Below the pieces are notes generated by a model. The model was not told the origin of the DNA. It searched no databases and saw only the letters and a list, made by a program, of their open reading frames with translations. This document shows, in pieces, positions 1 to 8,312 of a DNA stretch of 63,483 nucleotides; positions within the stretch are counted from its first letter, which is position 1, and every line of letters begins with the position of its first letter. Source of the DNA: Actinomycetales bacterium (GTDB lineage: Bacteria; Actinomycetota; Actinomycetes; Actinomycetales; Dermatophilaceae); the NCBI GenBank assembly GCA_012729695.1, contig JAAYCP010000123.1, positions 1 through 63,483 of the forward strand, read 5' to 3'. The position numbers and the translations under genes are program-made.

Positions 1-6
1 CCACCG

Positions 7-42
7 TTCAGGCCCGGGATCCCCTTGGATCCCGGGCCTGAA
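7..42. terminator. Perfect hairpin at left edge
   Basis: A 16-bp arm TTCAGGCCCGGGATCC and its exact reverse complement flank a 4-nt loop (CCTT). This is the form of an intrinsic terminator, presumably for a gene lying left of the window. No U-tract follows on the plus strand, as is common in high-GC actinobacteria. Confidence 0.6.
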
Positions 43-394
43 GCATGTCCGGGCAGATGCGGACGACGGGGTGCTGGGCGAGGGGTGTCGGGCGCAGTAG
101 GTTGCAGCTGAGCGCCGGGAACGATCAGCAGCGTGCGCCGGTCTGCACGTGGAGGTGGGCACCGTGAGTGATCCGCACGCCCTGAGGAGGGGTGCACCTG
201 CCCGTCGCAGGGTCGTCCTCTACGACCGGACCTTGTGGAGCCGGCGGGAGTGAGACGCAGACGGCACAGGGTGGAAGAGGTCCGGGTGGGTGGTGCGCCG
301 TTGGGCGGGCATTCCACGCGGACGGCACACGGCCCAAGCACATCAGGCGGCGCACGAGAGCCCGGACCAGCCTGCGGGGCGAGCCCCGCGCAAT
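43..394. other. Gene-free stretch upstream of the marR gene
   Basis: No convincing gene is seen here. The short open frames have no Shine-Dalgarno, no recognisable product and low-complexity Pro/Arg/Ala composition typical of GC-rich shadows. A small hairpin (GCGGGGC / GCCCCGC, about 374-389) sits just before the promoter. The rest is unassigned. Confidence 0.5.
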
Positions 395-428
395 TTACTT
401 AGCGTGTGTAATGACCTATGCTAAGTAG
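395..428 (+). promoter_or_regulatory. Promoter and palindromic operator of the marR-MFS operon
   Basis: A near-palindrome, ACTTAGCGT (397-405) and ATGCTAAGT (418-426), has one mismatch and a 12-nt spacer. It covers a plausible promoter: TTACTT at 395-400 and TATGCT at 417-422, spaced 16 nt. The ATG of the MarR gene is only 6 nt after the -10, and no Shine-Dalgarno is present, so the transcript is probably leaderless. MarR proteins usually bind such inverted repeats over their own promoters, so autorepression is inferred. Confidence 0.6.
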
Positions 429-845
429 ATGTCCGAAAGCGATAGTCAAGGCCTCGCGATGGCGGTCGGTCGTCTCAATCGGCGACTCCGTCAGGAGCGC
501 CAGTCCGAGCTGTCGGTGTCCCAGCTCTCCTTGCTCGGTGCACTGCTCCTGGAGGGAGGCAGAGCCCGCCCCTCCGTACTTGCTGCCCGCGAGCGGGTGA
601 GTGCGCCGAGCATCACACGTGCTCTGAAGTGCCTGGAGGAGCGCGATCTGGTGACTCGTGCCGCTGACCCCGACGACGGGCGCCAGGTGGTGGTGACCCT
701 CTCCGACCAGGGGCAGCAGGTCATCGCCGAGGAGCGCCGCCGACAGGATCAGTGGCTGGCCCAGCGGCTGCGCGAGCTGTCTGCCGCGGAGCAGCGGACC
801 CTCCAGGAGGCAGCAGAGATCATGCGGAGGCTGGCGGAGTCGTGA
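429..845 (+). CDS. MarR family transcriptional regulator
   Basis: The 138-residue protein is the usual MarR length. A winged helix-turn-helix occupies residues about 57-91: a recognition helix around APSITRALKCLEERD, then a DPDDGRQVV wing. Helical dimerisation segments lie at both ends. It presumably represses its own operon and the downstream exporter, relieved by a small aromatic or toxic ligand; the ligand cannot be deduced. Its stop overlaps the GTG start of the MFS gene by 4 nt (GTGA), indicating translational coupling. The start at 429 lacks a Shine-Dalgarno but fits a leaderless transcript (TATGCT at 417-422). An in-frame earlier start is not supported. Confidence 0.9.
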   Translation: MSESDSQGLAMAVGRLNRRLRQERQSELSVSQLSLLGALLLEGGRARPSVLAARERVSAPSITRALKCLEERDLVTRAADPDDGRQVVVTLSDQGQQVIAEERRRQDQWLAQRLRELSAAEQRTLQEAAEIMRRLAES

Positions 846-2116
846 GAGGAACCTTCCGTTCACTTCGGGTGCGCAACTACCGCGTGTATGCGGCCGGCGC
901 GCTGGTCTCCAACGTCGGCACCTGGTTGCAGAGCACCGCGCAGGCCTGGCTCGTGCTGGTCCTGACCGGCAGTGCCGCCGCACTGGGCATCACCGTCGGC
1001 CTGCAGCTGCTTCCGTCCCTGCTCTTCTCCCCGCTGGCCGGGCTCATGGCCGATCGCTACCCCAAGCGGACCCTGCTGCTGTGGATGCAGGTGGCGATGG
1101 CTGTCCCCGCTGCTCTGCTCGGAGTGCTCGCGGTGCTCGAGGTGGCCGAGCTCTGGCATGTCTACGTCCTCACGTTCGCGTTCGGCACGGCCCGGGCCTT
1201 CGAGGCACCGGCCAGGCAGTCTTTCGTCGCAGAGATGGTCGAGACCAAGGACCTGGCCAACGCCGTGTCACTCAACTCCGCATCCTTCAACACGGCTCGA
1301 CTCATCGGTCCCGCCCTGGCCGGCGTGATGATCGCGGCGTTCGGGTCGGGGGAGCGGGCGACGGGGGCGGTCATCCTCATCAACGCCCTGAGCTACATCG
1401 CCGTCGTGGCGTCTCTGGTGCTCCTCGATCAGGCCCGGCTCAGTCCTGCCCCGGTCGTCACGCACAGGCGCGGCGCGGTCCTCGAGGGAATGCGCTACGT
1501 CCGCTCGCGACCCGACCTGGTCCTGGTCATGGCGGTCGCGTTCTTCCTCGGCGCCTTCGGGATGAACTTCCAGATCACCAGCGCGCTCATGGCCACCGAG
1601 GTGTTCGGCTACGGAGCAGGGGAGTTCGGCGTCCTGGGCTCGGTGCTGGCCATCGGGTCACTCGCAGGTGCCCTGGTAGCCGCACGCCGCAGCAGGCCAC
1701 GGGTGAAGGTGGTCGTCATCGCGGCGCTGATGTTCTCGCTCGTCCAGCTCGTCTCGGGCCTGATGCCGACCTACGGGACCTATGCCGCGGTCCTGCCCCT
1801 GCAGGGCCTGGCCCTGCTCACGACGATGACGACGGTCAACGCCTTCGTCCAGCTCTCCACCGACCCCGTCATGCGTGGCCGGGTGGCCTCGCTGTACCTC
1901 ATGGTCGTGCTGGGCAGCGTGCCCCTCGGTGCGCCGGTCATCGGCTTCATCGCCGAGGAGTTCGGCGCCCGGCTCGCCCTCGTCCTGAGCGGTTCGCTCA
2001 CGGGCGTCGGGATCGCCGTCGTCGGCGCCTGGTATGCCTACCGGGAGCGGCAAGGCCAAGAGGTGGCCGCTGTCCGCGAGGTGGCGGAGGCTGCCGTCGA
2101 GCCCCTGGCCGCCTGA
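842..2116 (+). CDS. MFS transporter (EntS/MFS_3-like exporter)
   Basis: The 424-residue integral membrane protein has about 12 hydrophobic segments. It opens with RSLRVRNYRVYAAGALVSNV, typical of the MFS_3 branch that contains enterobactin and drug exporters. The loop GLMADRYPKR is the conserved MFS motif between TM2 and TM3. The GTG at 842 overlaps the marR stop (GTGA), and upstream frame extension would run into marR, so this start is preferred. Pairing with a MarR regulator suggests proton-driven efflux of the compound sensed by that regulator. The substrate is unknown; a role in siderophore or antibiotic export is only a family-level guess. Confidence 0.88.
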   Translation: MRGTFRSLRVRNYRVYAAGALVSNVGTWLQSTAQAWLVLVLTGSAAALGITVGLQLLPSLLFSPLAGLMADRYPKRTLLLWMQVAMAVPAALLGVLAVLEVAELWHVYVLTFAFGTARAFEAPARQSFVAEMVETKDLANAVSLNSASFNTARLIGPALAGVMIAAFGSGERATGAVILINALSYIAVVASLVLLDQARLSPAPVVTHRRGAVLEGMRYVRSRPDLVLVMAVAFFLGAFGMNFQITSALMATEVFGYGAGEFGVLGSVLAIGSLAGALVAARRSRPRVKVVVIAALMFSLVQLVSGLMPTYGTYAAVLPLQGLALLTTMTTVNAFVQLSTDPVMRGRVASLYLMVVLGSVPLGAPVIGFIAEEFGARLALVLSGSLTGVGIAVVGAWYAYRERQGQEVAAVREVAEAAVEPLAA

Positions 2117-2144
2117 ACCGCAGGATGAGGCAGGCTGACCGCTC

Positions 2145-3227
2145 GTGACGCAGTCCTTCGACCCACTCCACCTGGCCCGCGGCCGGAGCTGGCGCAACCG
2201 CTTCATGCTGGCGCCGCTCACGAACACGCAGAGCCACCTCGACGGCACCCTCAGCGACGAGGAGATCGAGTGGCTCGTCGCGCGCGCACGCGGCGGGTTC
2301 GGGCTCGTCATGACGGCGGCCGCCTACGTCGCCCCGTCGGGCAAGGCCTGGGCCGGCCAGCTGGGGATCAGCGGGGACGAGCACCTGCCCGGACTGGAAC
2401 GCCTGGCCACTGCACTCTGGGAGCACGGAGCGGTCTCGTCGGTCCAGCTCCACCACGGCGGGAAGCGCGCCGATGCGGCAGTCTCCGGAGTCCCCCTTGT
2501 CAGTGCCTTTGACGAGCCGGCCAAGGGTGCCCGCGCGCTCAGCCCCGGTGAGATCGAGCAGGTCGTGGCCGACTTCGCCGCAGCAGCGCGGCGGGCCGAG
2601 CAGGCCGGCTTCGACGGCGCCGAGATCCATGGTGCCCACGGCTACCTCCTCACCCAGTTCCTCGAGCCGCGCAACGCCCGCGACGACGGCTGGGGTGGCG
2701 ACTACGCAGGTCGCACCCGCATCGTGCGCGAGGTCATCGCTGCCATCCGCGCCGGGACCGGTCCGGACTTCCAGCTCGGTATGCGCCTCTCGCCCGAGCG
2801 GCACGGGCTCGTACTCGACGAGATGGTCACCCTGGCCGGCGAGGTGATGGCTGCCGGCGAGCTGGACTACCTCGACATGTCCCTGTGGGATGTGCGCAAG
2901 CAGCCCCACGAGGAGATTGATCGGGTCCGGTACGAGCTCCTCCTCGACGCCTTCACGGCTCTTGAGCGCCACGCCACGCGACTAGGTGTCGCCGGGGCGA
3001 TCGCGTCCGCGGCCGATGTGCGTTGGTCCCTGGACCAAGGTGTGGACTACGTCGTCGTCGGCAAGGGCGCGATGGTGGACCACGCGTTCGCGACACACGC
3101 CATCGCGGACGAGGACTACACAGCGCCCGCGTTCCCTGTCGGCCGCGACCACTTGCGACGTGAGTTCCTCGGCGAGCGGTTCGTGGACTACTTCAGCCGG
3201 GGATGGCCGCACCTCGTCGCCGACTGA
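2145..3227 (+). CDS. Old Yellow Enzyme family NADH:flavin oxidoreductase
   Basis: The 360-residue FMN-dependent TIM barrel contains QLHHGGKR (about 105-112), which supplies substrate/FMN contacts, and the family signature DGAEIHGAHGYLLTQFLEPR near 163-182, followed by WGGDYAGRTR. A phosphate-binding region lies near the C-terminus. Members reduce activated C=C bonds of enones or act as trans-2-enoate or xenobiotic reductases. It begins with GTG 28 nt after the MFS stop on the same strand, so it may belong to the marR operon. A detoxification role with the exporter is plausible but not shown. The physiological substrate cannot be read from sequence. Confidence 0.88.
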   Translation: MTQSFDPLHLARGRSWRNRFMLAPLTNTQSHLDGTLSDEEIEWLVARARGGFGLVMTAAAYVAPSGKAWAGQLGISGDEHLPGLERLATALWEHGAVSSVQLHHGGKRADAAVSGVPLVSAFDEPAKGARALSPGEIEQVVADFAAAARRAEQAGFDGAEIHGAHGYLLTQFLEPRNARDDGWGGDYAGRTRIVREVIAAIRAGTGPDFQLGMRLSPERHGLVLDEMVTLAGEVMAAGELDYLDMSLWDVRKQPHEEIDRVRYELLLDAFTALERHATRLGVAGAIASAADVRWSLDQGVDYVVVGKGAMVDHAFATHAIADEDYTAPAFPVGRDHLRREFLGERFVDYFSRGWPHLVAD

Positions 3228-3299
3228 CCTGCTCGTGGGGGTGCGGTGACCTGCGCCGACGTCCGCGCACCGACCGCCCAAGAGGATCGGGACCCCAGA

Positions 3300-3333
3300 A
3301 GAGCCCCCGGACCGGTGGCGGTCCGGGGGCTCT
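3300..3333. terminator. Bidirectional terminator between OYE gene and mannitol PTS gene
   Basis: A 14-bp perfect stem (AGAGCCCCCGGACC / GGTCCGGGGGCTCT) has a 6-nt loop. It lies between convergent genes and can serve both strands. Confidence 0.8.
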
Positions 3334-3344
3334 CGCGGCAGGGA

Positions 3345-5396
3345 TCAGCCTTCGAGGATGGCTCGCACCTCGGCGACGGATCCGGCGGCCTCGAGGCGGG
3401 CCACCTTCTCCTTGTCGAGGAACACCTGAGCGATCTTCTGGAGCAGCTGCAGGTGGTCGTCACCCTTTCCGGCGATGCCGATGACGAACGTCGCCGGCTT
3501 GCCCTTCCAGTCGATCGGCTCGTCGTAGCGGACGAACGACATCGCCGAGCGCCGGATCGCCCCCTTGGACTCGTTCGTGCCGTGCGGGATGGCCAGGCCG
3601 TTGCCCATGTGGGTGGACACGGACTTCTCCCGCTCGTGCATCGCGGCGACGTAGGCGGCATCGACCGCGCCGGTGGCGACGAGCAGGTCACCGGCCTCCG
3701 TGATCGCGTCCTCCATGGTCTTCGCGGAACCACCCAGCCGGACGGCCTGGTCGGCCAGGAGCCCGGAGTCGTCGTGTGCCCCGTGACGGGGCTCGTTGCC
3801 CTCGGCGCCGGGCCCGGAGAACGATTCCTCCGCTGCCGGCGTCGACGGCGCTGCTCCGGTGGTCCCGGCGGCGGCACCCGCGCCCACTCCCGCGGGCACG
3901 TTGGTGCGCCGGAGGAGCTCGACGATCTCGTCATAGCGCGGGCTGCCCATGAAGTTGTCGACCGAGACGTGCACCGCGGAGGCCGAGCGCTGCTGCGCCC
4001 GAGGGGTGAGGTCCTGGTGGGTGACGACGAGATCGACGTTGTCCTCGAGGTTGGCGATGGCCTTGTTGACGACAGTGACGTCGTCGAAGCCGGCCTCGGT
4101 GATCTTCCTCCGCAGCACCGTGGCGCCCATGGCGGACGAGCCCATCCCTGCGTCGCAGGCGAAGACGATCGTGCGGATCGGACCCCGGGTATCGGAAGCG
4201 CCGTCGGCCGTCAAAGTACTTGAGGCGATGGACTTCTTGCCCTTCATCTGCTCCATGGAGGCCGTGGCGGCCGAGAGGTCACCACCGTCGTCCGACTTGT
4301 CCATCCGCAGCAGGAACGCTGCGACGAGGAAGGTGACGGTTGCGGAGAGCAGTACCGAGAGCACGACACCGATGAAGCTGCCGCCCGGGGTCTGGATGAG
4401 GACGGCGATGATCGAGCCCGGTGCGGCGGGTGCCCGCAGTCCGGAGGAGAACAGCACGTTGGTGAAGACGCCGGTCATGCCGCCGAGGATGACCGCGATG
4501 ATGAGGCGGGGCTTGGCCAGGACGTAGGGGAAGTAGATCTCGTGGATGCCGCCGAAGAAGTGGATGAGGGCTGCCCCAGGGGCCGACGCGCGGGCCATGC
4601 CCGTCCCGAAGAACATGAAGGCGAGCAGCAGGCCCAGGCCGGGTCCGGGGTTGGCCTCGAGGAGGAAGAGGATCGACTTGCCCTCCTCGAGGGACTGCGT
4701 CGTCCCGAGCGGGGTCAGCACGCCGTGGTTGATGGCGTTGTTGAGGAAGAGGACCTTGGCCGGCTCGATGAAGATCGAGGTCAGCGGGAGCAGCTGCGCC
4801 TCGACGAGCCACTTCACGACATTGCCGGCGGCCGTGGCGAAGGCGGACACCAGCGGGCTGACGATGAAGAAGCCGATCGTCGCCAGGATGCCGCCCCAGA
4901 TGCCTGCGGCGAAGTTGTTGACGAGCATCTCGAAGCCGGGCTTGATCTTCCCGTCCCAGATGGCGTCGATCTTCTTCATCGACCAGCCACCGAGGGGGCC
5001 CATGAGCATGGCGCCCATGAACATCGGGATGTCCGCGCCGGCGATGACGCCCATCGTGGCGATCGCGCCGACGACGCCGCCACGGACGTCGTAGAGCATC
5101 TTGCCGCCGGTGTACCCGATGAGGATCGGCAGGAGATACGTGATCATCGGGCCGACGATGCCGCCTCCGGCGTAGTCGCCCCAGCCGCCGATATTGGCGA
5201 CCCAGCTGTCGGGGGCGAGGCCTCCGTTGCCGCCCCGGTTGAGCCAGCCGGCCTCGATGAAGAGAGCGGTGATCAGGCCCCACGCGATGAACGCTCCGAT
5301 GTTGGGCATGACCATGTTGGACAGGAATGTCCCGAACTTCTGCACCTGCACCCGCGCCGAGGTCCGCTGCGTGGTCGGTGTTTCCGTGGTGGCCAC
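3345..5396 (-). CDS. mtlA: PTS mannitol-type transporter, fused EIICBA
   Basis: The 683-residue membrane permease/phosphotransferase takes up and phosphorylates a hexitol, most likely mannitol to mannitol-1-phosphate. The order is EIIC (about 15-350, with NNAINHGVLTP), then EIIB with the phospho-cysteine loop FACDAGMGSSA (Cys about 414), an Ala/Gly/Pro linker, then EIIA with IPHGT (His about 605). E. coli MtlA has the same CBA order and similar length. The GTG at 5396 follows AAAGGAGC at good spacing; upstream in-frame sequence is promoter DNA. It diverges from a zinc dehydrogenase. No mtlD-type mannitol-1-phosphate dehydrogenase or mtlR regulator is seen in the window. Confidence 0.93.
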   Translation of the reverse strand: MATTETPTTQRTSARVQVQKFGTFLSNMVMPNIGAFIAWGLITALFIEAGWLNRGGNGGLAPDSWVANIGGWGDYAGGGIVGPMITYLLPILIGYTGGKMLYDVRGGVVGAIATMGVIAGADIPMFMGAMLMGPLGGWSMKKIDAIWDGKIKPGFEMLVNNFAAGIWGGILATIGFFIVSPLVSAFATAAGNVVKWLVEAQLLPLTSIFIEPAKVLFLNNAINHGVLTPLGTTQSLEEGKSILFLLEANPGPGLGLLLAFMFFGTGMARASAPGAALIHFFGGIHEIYFPYVLAKPRLIIAVILGGMTGVFTNVLFSSGLRAPAAPGSIIAVLIQTPGGSFIGVVLSVLLSATVTFLVAAFLLRMDKSDDGGDLSAATASMEQMKGKKSIASSTLTADGASDTRGPIRTIVFACDAGMGSSAMGATVLRRKITEAGFDDVTVVNKAIANLEDNVDLVVTHQDLTPRAQQRSASAVHVSVDNFMGSPRYDEIVELLRRTNVPAGVGAGAAAGTTGAAPSTPAAEESFSGPGAEGNEPRHGAHDDSGLLADQAVRLGGSAKTMEDAITEAGDLLVATGAVDAAYVAAMHEREKSVSTHMGNGLAIPHGTNESKGAIRRSAMSFVRYDEPIDWKGKPATFVIGIAGKGDDHLQLLQKIAQVFLDKEKVARLEAAGSVAEVRAILEG

Positions 5397-5444
5397 AAGG
5401 GCTCCTTTCGCTGTGATCCGCGCCGCTGAGGATCTGTGTTTCTT

Positions 5445-5474
5445 TTTATATCGGTTTGTTCTTGACGGGGTCAA
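5445..5474 (-). promoter_or_regulatory. Promoter of the mannitol PTS gene with an overlapping inverted repeat
   Basis: Reading the minus strand, TTGACC (5474-5469) is followed after 18 nt by TATAAA (5450-5445), a near-consensus housekeeping promoter about 50 nt before the GTG start. The -35 lies within TTGAC-GGG-GTCAA (5462-5474), a perfect short inverted repeat. Its other arm gives TTGACG facing the divergent dehydrogenase. The -10 for that direction is weak. The palindrome is a candidate operator controlling both genes. Confidence 0.6.
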
Positions 5475-5560
5475 CCCTTTCTGCCAGACTTTTTCGGACA
5501 CACCCCCACACAAAGTCACTGTGGATCGGGGCAGGCAACGGCGCTGGCGAAGGAGAAGTG

Positions 5561-6619
5561 ATGAAGGCACTGCGGTTCTACGCACCAGGGGACCTGCGAC
5601 TCGAGGACGTTCCCGAGCCGGTCTGCGGACCCGACGAGATCAAGCTGCGGGTCGTCAACTGCTCCACCTGCGGCACCGACGTCAAGATCCGCAACAACGG
5701 GCACCAGAACCTCAGCCCGCCGCGCATCATCGGCCACGAGATCGCCGGAGAGGTCGTGGAGGTCGGGGCGAACGTCAACGCCACCTATGGCTCCAGCTGG
5801 CAGCCCGGCGACCGGGCTCAGGTCATCGCCGCGGTCCCGTGTGGCGAGTGCCATGAGTGCCGCAAGGGCTGGATGGAGGTCTGTCAGAACCAGACCTCGG
5901 TCGGGTACCAGTACGACGGCGGCTTCGCCGAGTACCTCATCGTGCCCCAGCAGGTCCTCAAGGTCGACGGACTGAACCGGATCCCGGACAACGTGGGCTA
6001 CGACGAGGCCTCGGCGGCCGAGCCCTTCGCCTGCGCCATCAACGCCCAGGAGCAGCTGGGCATCGAGGAGGGGGACTTCACCGTCGTCTTCGGCGCCGGT
6101 CCGATCGGGTGTATGCACATCCGCATCGCCCGCGGCGTGCACAAGGTCGGGCCCGTCGTCCTCGTCGACATCAACGACGACCGGCTGCGGATGTCCGCCG
6201 ATGCGGTGGGACCTGACCACGTCATCAACTCCGCCGAGGAGGACGTCGTCGCGAAGGTCATGGAGCTCACCGACGGGCGGGGCGCCGACGTCATCATCAC
6301 GGCGACTCCGGCCGGCATCACCCAGGAGCAGGCGATCGCGATGGCCGCCCGCAACGGGCGCATCTCGTTCTTCGGGGGTCTGCCCAAGACCAACCCCAAC
6401 ATCACCGTGGACTCCAACGTCGTCCACTACCGGCAGCTGCACCTCCACGGCGCGAACGGCTCCTCGCCGTCGCACAACAAGCGGGCCCTCGAGTACATCT
6501 CCACCGGACAGGTCCCGGTCAAGGACCTCATCACGGCGCGGGTTCCTCTGGAGAACGTCCTCGACGCCTTCGACATCGTCGCCAGCGGACAGGCCATCAA
6601 GGTCACCGTCGAACCCTGA
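5561..6619 (+). CDS. Zinc-dependent polyol/alcohol dehydrogenase (MDR family)
   Basis: The 352-residue protein is of the sorbitol/threonine dehydrogenase type. Catalytic zinc ligands lie in NCSTCGTD (Cys about 40) and GHEIAGEV (His-Glu about 62-63). The structural-zinc motif Cys-x2-Cys-x2-Cys-x7-Cys is in PCGECHECRKGWMEVC. The Rossmann loop is FGAGPIG. ATG 5561 is preceded by AAGGAGA at good spacing. Divergence from the mannitol PTS suggests oxidation of the polyol or polyol-phosphate that the PTS imports, replacing the absent MtlD. Galactitol-1-phosphate, sorbitol or mannitol-1-phosphate are all possible substrates. A hairpin terminator follows at 6681. Confidence 0.85.
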   Translation: MKALRFYAPGDLRLEDVPEPVCGPDEIKLRVVNCSTCGTDVKIRNNGHQNLSPPRIIGHEIAGEVVEVGANVNATYGSSWQPGDRAQVIAAVPCGECHECRKGWMEVCQNQTSVGYQYDGGFAEYLIVPQQVLKVDGLNRIPDNVGYDEASAAEPFACAINAQEQLGIEEGDFTVVFGAGPIGCMHIRIARGVHKVGPVVLVDINDDRLRMSADAVGPDHVINSAEEDVVAKVMELTDGRGADVIITATPAGITQEQAIAMAARNGRISFFGGLPKTNPNITVDSNVVHYRQLHLHGANGSSPSHNKRALEYISTGQVPVKDLITARVPLENVLDAFDIVASGQAIKVTVEP

Positions 6620-6680
6620 CACGCATCCCTCTGGCCCTGCCAGATCCCTGCCCTCCCGCGCCGGAGTGAGCAGCACCACG

Positions 6681-6708
6681 CGGCGGTCCCGGCATACCGG
6701 GACCGCCG
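6681..6708 (+). terminator. Perfect intrinsic terminator
   Basis: The arms CGGCGGTCCCGG and CCGGGACCGCCG form a 12-bp perfect stem with a CATA loop, followed by TTGTGGTTGG. It ends the dehydrogenase transcript 60 nt after the stop codon. Confidence 0.8.
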
Positions 6709-6724
6709 TTGTGGTTGGACGACG

Positions 6725-6778
6725 GTGATGATGAAGAACAGCGTGATGATGAAGAACAGCGTGCTGATGAAGAACAGC
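6725..6778. repeat. Three tandem 18-bp repeats
   Basis: The unit GTGATGATGAAGAACAGC occurs twice perfectly and once with one substitution (CTG for ATG at codon 2). Because 18 is divisible by 3, it stays open and creates a spurious upstream frame rich in Met-Lys-Asn-Ser that runs into the NADH dehydrogenase gene. It lies in the 184-nt gap ahead of that gene. Confidence 0.85.
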
Positions 6779-6892
6779 ACGGACCTACGACCGGGCGCGC
6801 GGCCGGACACAGGGATGGCCGCGCCCACAGACACCGCGGCAGATCGGTCCTCCCACCTGGAGTCCGACGTGCCCACGACCCGAGGACACACG

Positions 6893-8275
6893 ATGAGCAG
6901 CACGACCCCTGCAGGCCGAGCGACCCAGGGCGGTGGGAGACACCGCGTCGTCGTCATCGGTTCGGGCTTCGGCGGGCTCTTCTTCACCCAGGCACTGCGC
7001 CGTGCCGACGTCGACATCACCCTCGTCGCCCGAACTTCCCACCACCTCTTCCAGCCCCTGCTGTACCAGGTGGCGACCGGGATCCTCTCCCAGGGCGAGA
7101 TCGCACCCTCGACCCGCGAGGTGCTGGCCCGCCAGCGCAACGCGCGGGTGATCATGGGCGATGTCTCCTCGATCGACACCGCGGCGCGGACGGTGACCAG
7201 TGAGCTGCTGGGCCGCGAGCAGGTCATCCCCTATGACACACTTCTCGTCGCTGCAGGTGCCGGACAGTCCTACTTCGGCAACGATCACTTCGCCCGTCAC
7301 GCGCCGGGGATGAAGAACATCGACGACGCGCTTGAGCTGCGCGGACGCATCTTCGGGGCCTTCGAGCTGGCCGAGGTGGCCGAGACGGAGGAGGAGCGCC
7401 GGCGGCTGCTCACCTTCGTGGTCATCGGCGCCGGACCGACCGGCGTGGAGATGGCCGGTCAGATCGCGGAGCTTGCGCAGCGCACCCTGAAGCGCGACTT
7501 CCGGCGGATCGACCCCAGCTCGGCGCGGATCATCCTGCTCGATGGTGCGCCGAGCGTGCTGCCCAGCTTCGGCGAGAAGCTCGGTGGTCGTGCCCGGGAA
7601 CGCCTCGAGCGGATGGGCGTCCAGGTCCGGCTGGAGACCATGGTCACCGACATCGACAGCCAGAGCGTGACCGTGCGTGACAGCAACGGGCAGACCGAGG
7701 TCATCGAGGCCGTCACCAAGGTCTGGGCCGCGGGTGTGTCCGCCTCGCCGCTCGCGGCGCAGCTGGCCGAGCAGACCGGCGCCGGGCTCGACCGGGCCGG
7801 GAGGATAGAGGTGCTCCCCGACCTCACCCTGCCCGGACACCCGGAGATCTTCGTCGTCGGCGACATGGCATCGCTCAACGACTACCCGGGCGTGGCCCAG
7901 GTGGCGATCCAGGGTGCCCGGTACGCGGCGCGCCAGGTCAAGCAGCGGCTCGCCGGCAAGCAGTCCCCGACAGACCCGGCGGTCAAGCCCTTCGCCTACA
8001 AGGACAAGGGCTCGATGGCGACGATCTCGCGCTTCTCCGCCGTGGCGAGCATCGGCAGGCTCCAGTTCAGCGGGTTCTTCGCCTGGCTGCTCTGGCTCGC
8101 GATCCACCTCGTGTACATCATCGGCTTCAAGCACCAGGTGACCACACTCCTGCGGTGGGCCGTGAGCTTCGTGGGCCGGGGCCGCGCAGAGCGCACCCTG
8201 ACCGAGCAGCAGGTCTTCGCCCGCACCGCGATCGAGGATCTCGGTGAGCAGTACCGGCCTCGCCTGCCGGGTTAG
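6893..8275 (+). CDS. ndh: Type II NADH:quinone dehydrogenase (NDH-2-like)
   Basis: The 460-residue monotopic flavoprotein passes electrons from NADH to menaquinone without pumping protons. The FAD loop VVIGSGFGGLF lies near residues 19-29 and the NADH loop VIGAGPTGVEMAG near 175-187. VVGDMA is the second FAD contact. A C-terminal hydrophobic helix around FAWLLWLAIHLVYIIGF with a basic tail anchors it at the membrane. ATG 6893 has GAGGA six nt upstream; the longer open frame is an artefact of the 18-bp repeats. The gene stands alone between a terminator and the M16 genes. Confidence 0.88.
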   Translation: MSSTTPAGRATQGGGRHRVVVIGSGFGGLFFTQALRRADVDITLVARTSHHLFQPLLYQVATGILSQGEIAPSTREVLARQRNARVIMGDVSSIDTAARTVTSELLGREQVIPYDTLLVAAGAGQSYFGNDHFARHAPGMKNIDDALELRGRIFGAFELAEVAETEEERRRLLTFVVIGAGPTGVEMAGQIAELAQRTLKRDFRRIDPSSARIILLDGAPSVLPSFGEKLGGRARERLERMGVQVRLETMVTDIDSQSVTVRDSNGQTEVIEAVTKVWAAGVSASPLAAQLAEQTGAGLDRAGRIEVLPDLTLPGHPEIFVVGDMASLNDYPGVAQVAIQGARYAARQVKQRLAGKQSPTDPAVKPFAYKDKGSMATISRFSAVASIGRLQFSGFFAWLLWLAIHLVYIIGFKHQVTTLLRWAVSFVGRGRAERTLTEQQVFARTAIEDLGEQYRPRLPG

Positions 8276-8312
8276 CACCGGGCAGCAGCGCGCTCATCGT
8301 TAGGGTGTCAGC

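Noticed and set aside
6725..6892. Met-Lys-Asn-Ser repeat N-terminus for the NADH dehydrogenase
   Set aside because: It is created by an 18-bp tandem repeat; the conserved FAD motif starts shortly after ATG 6893, which has a Shine-Dalgarno.
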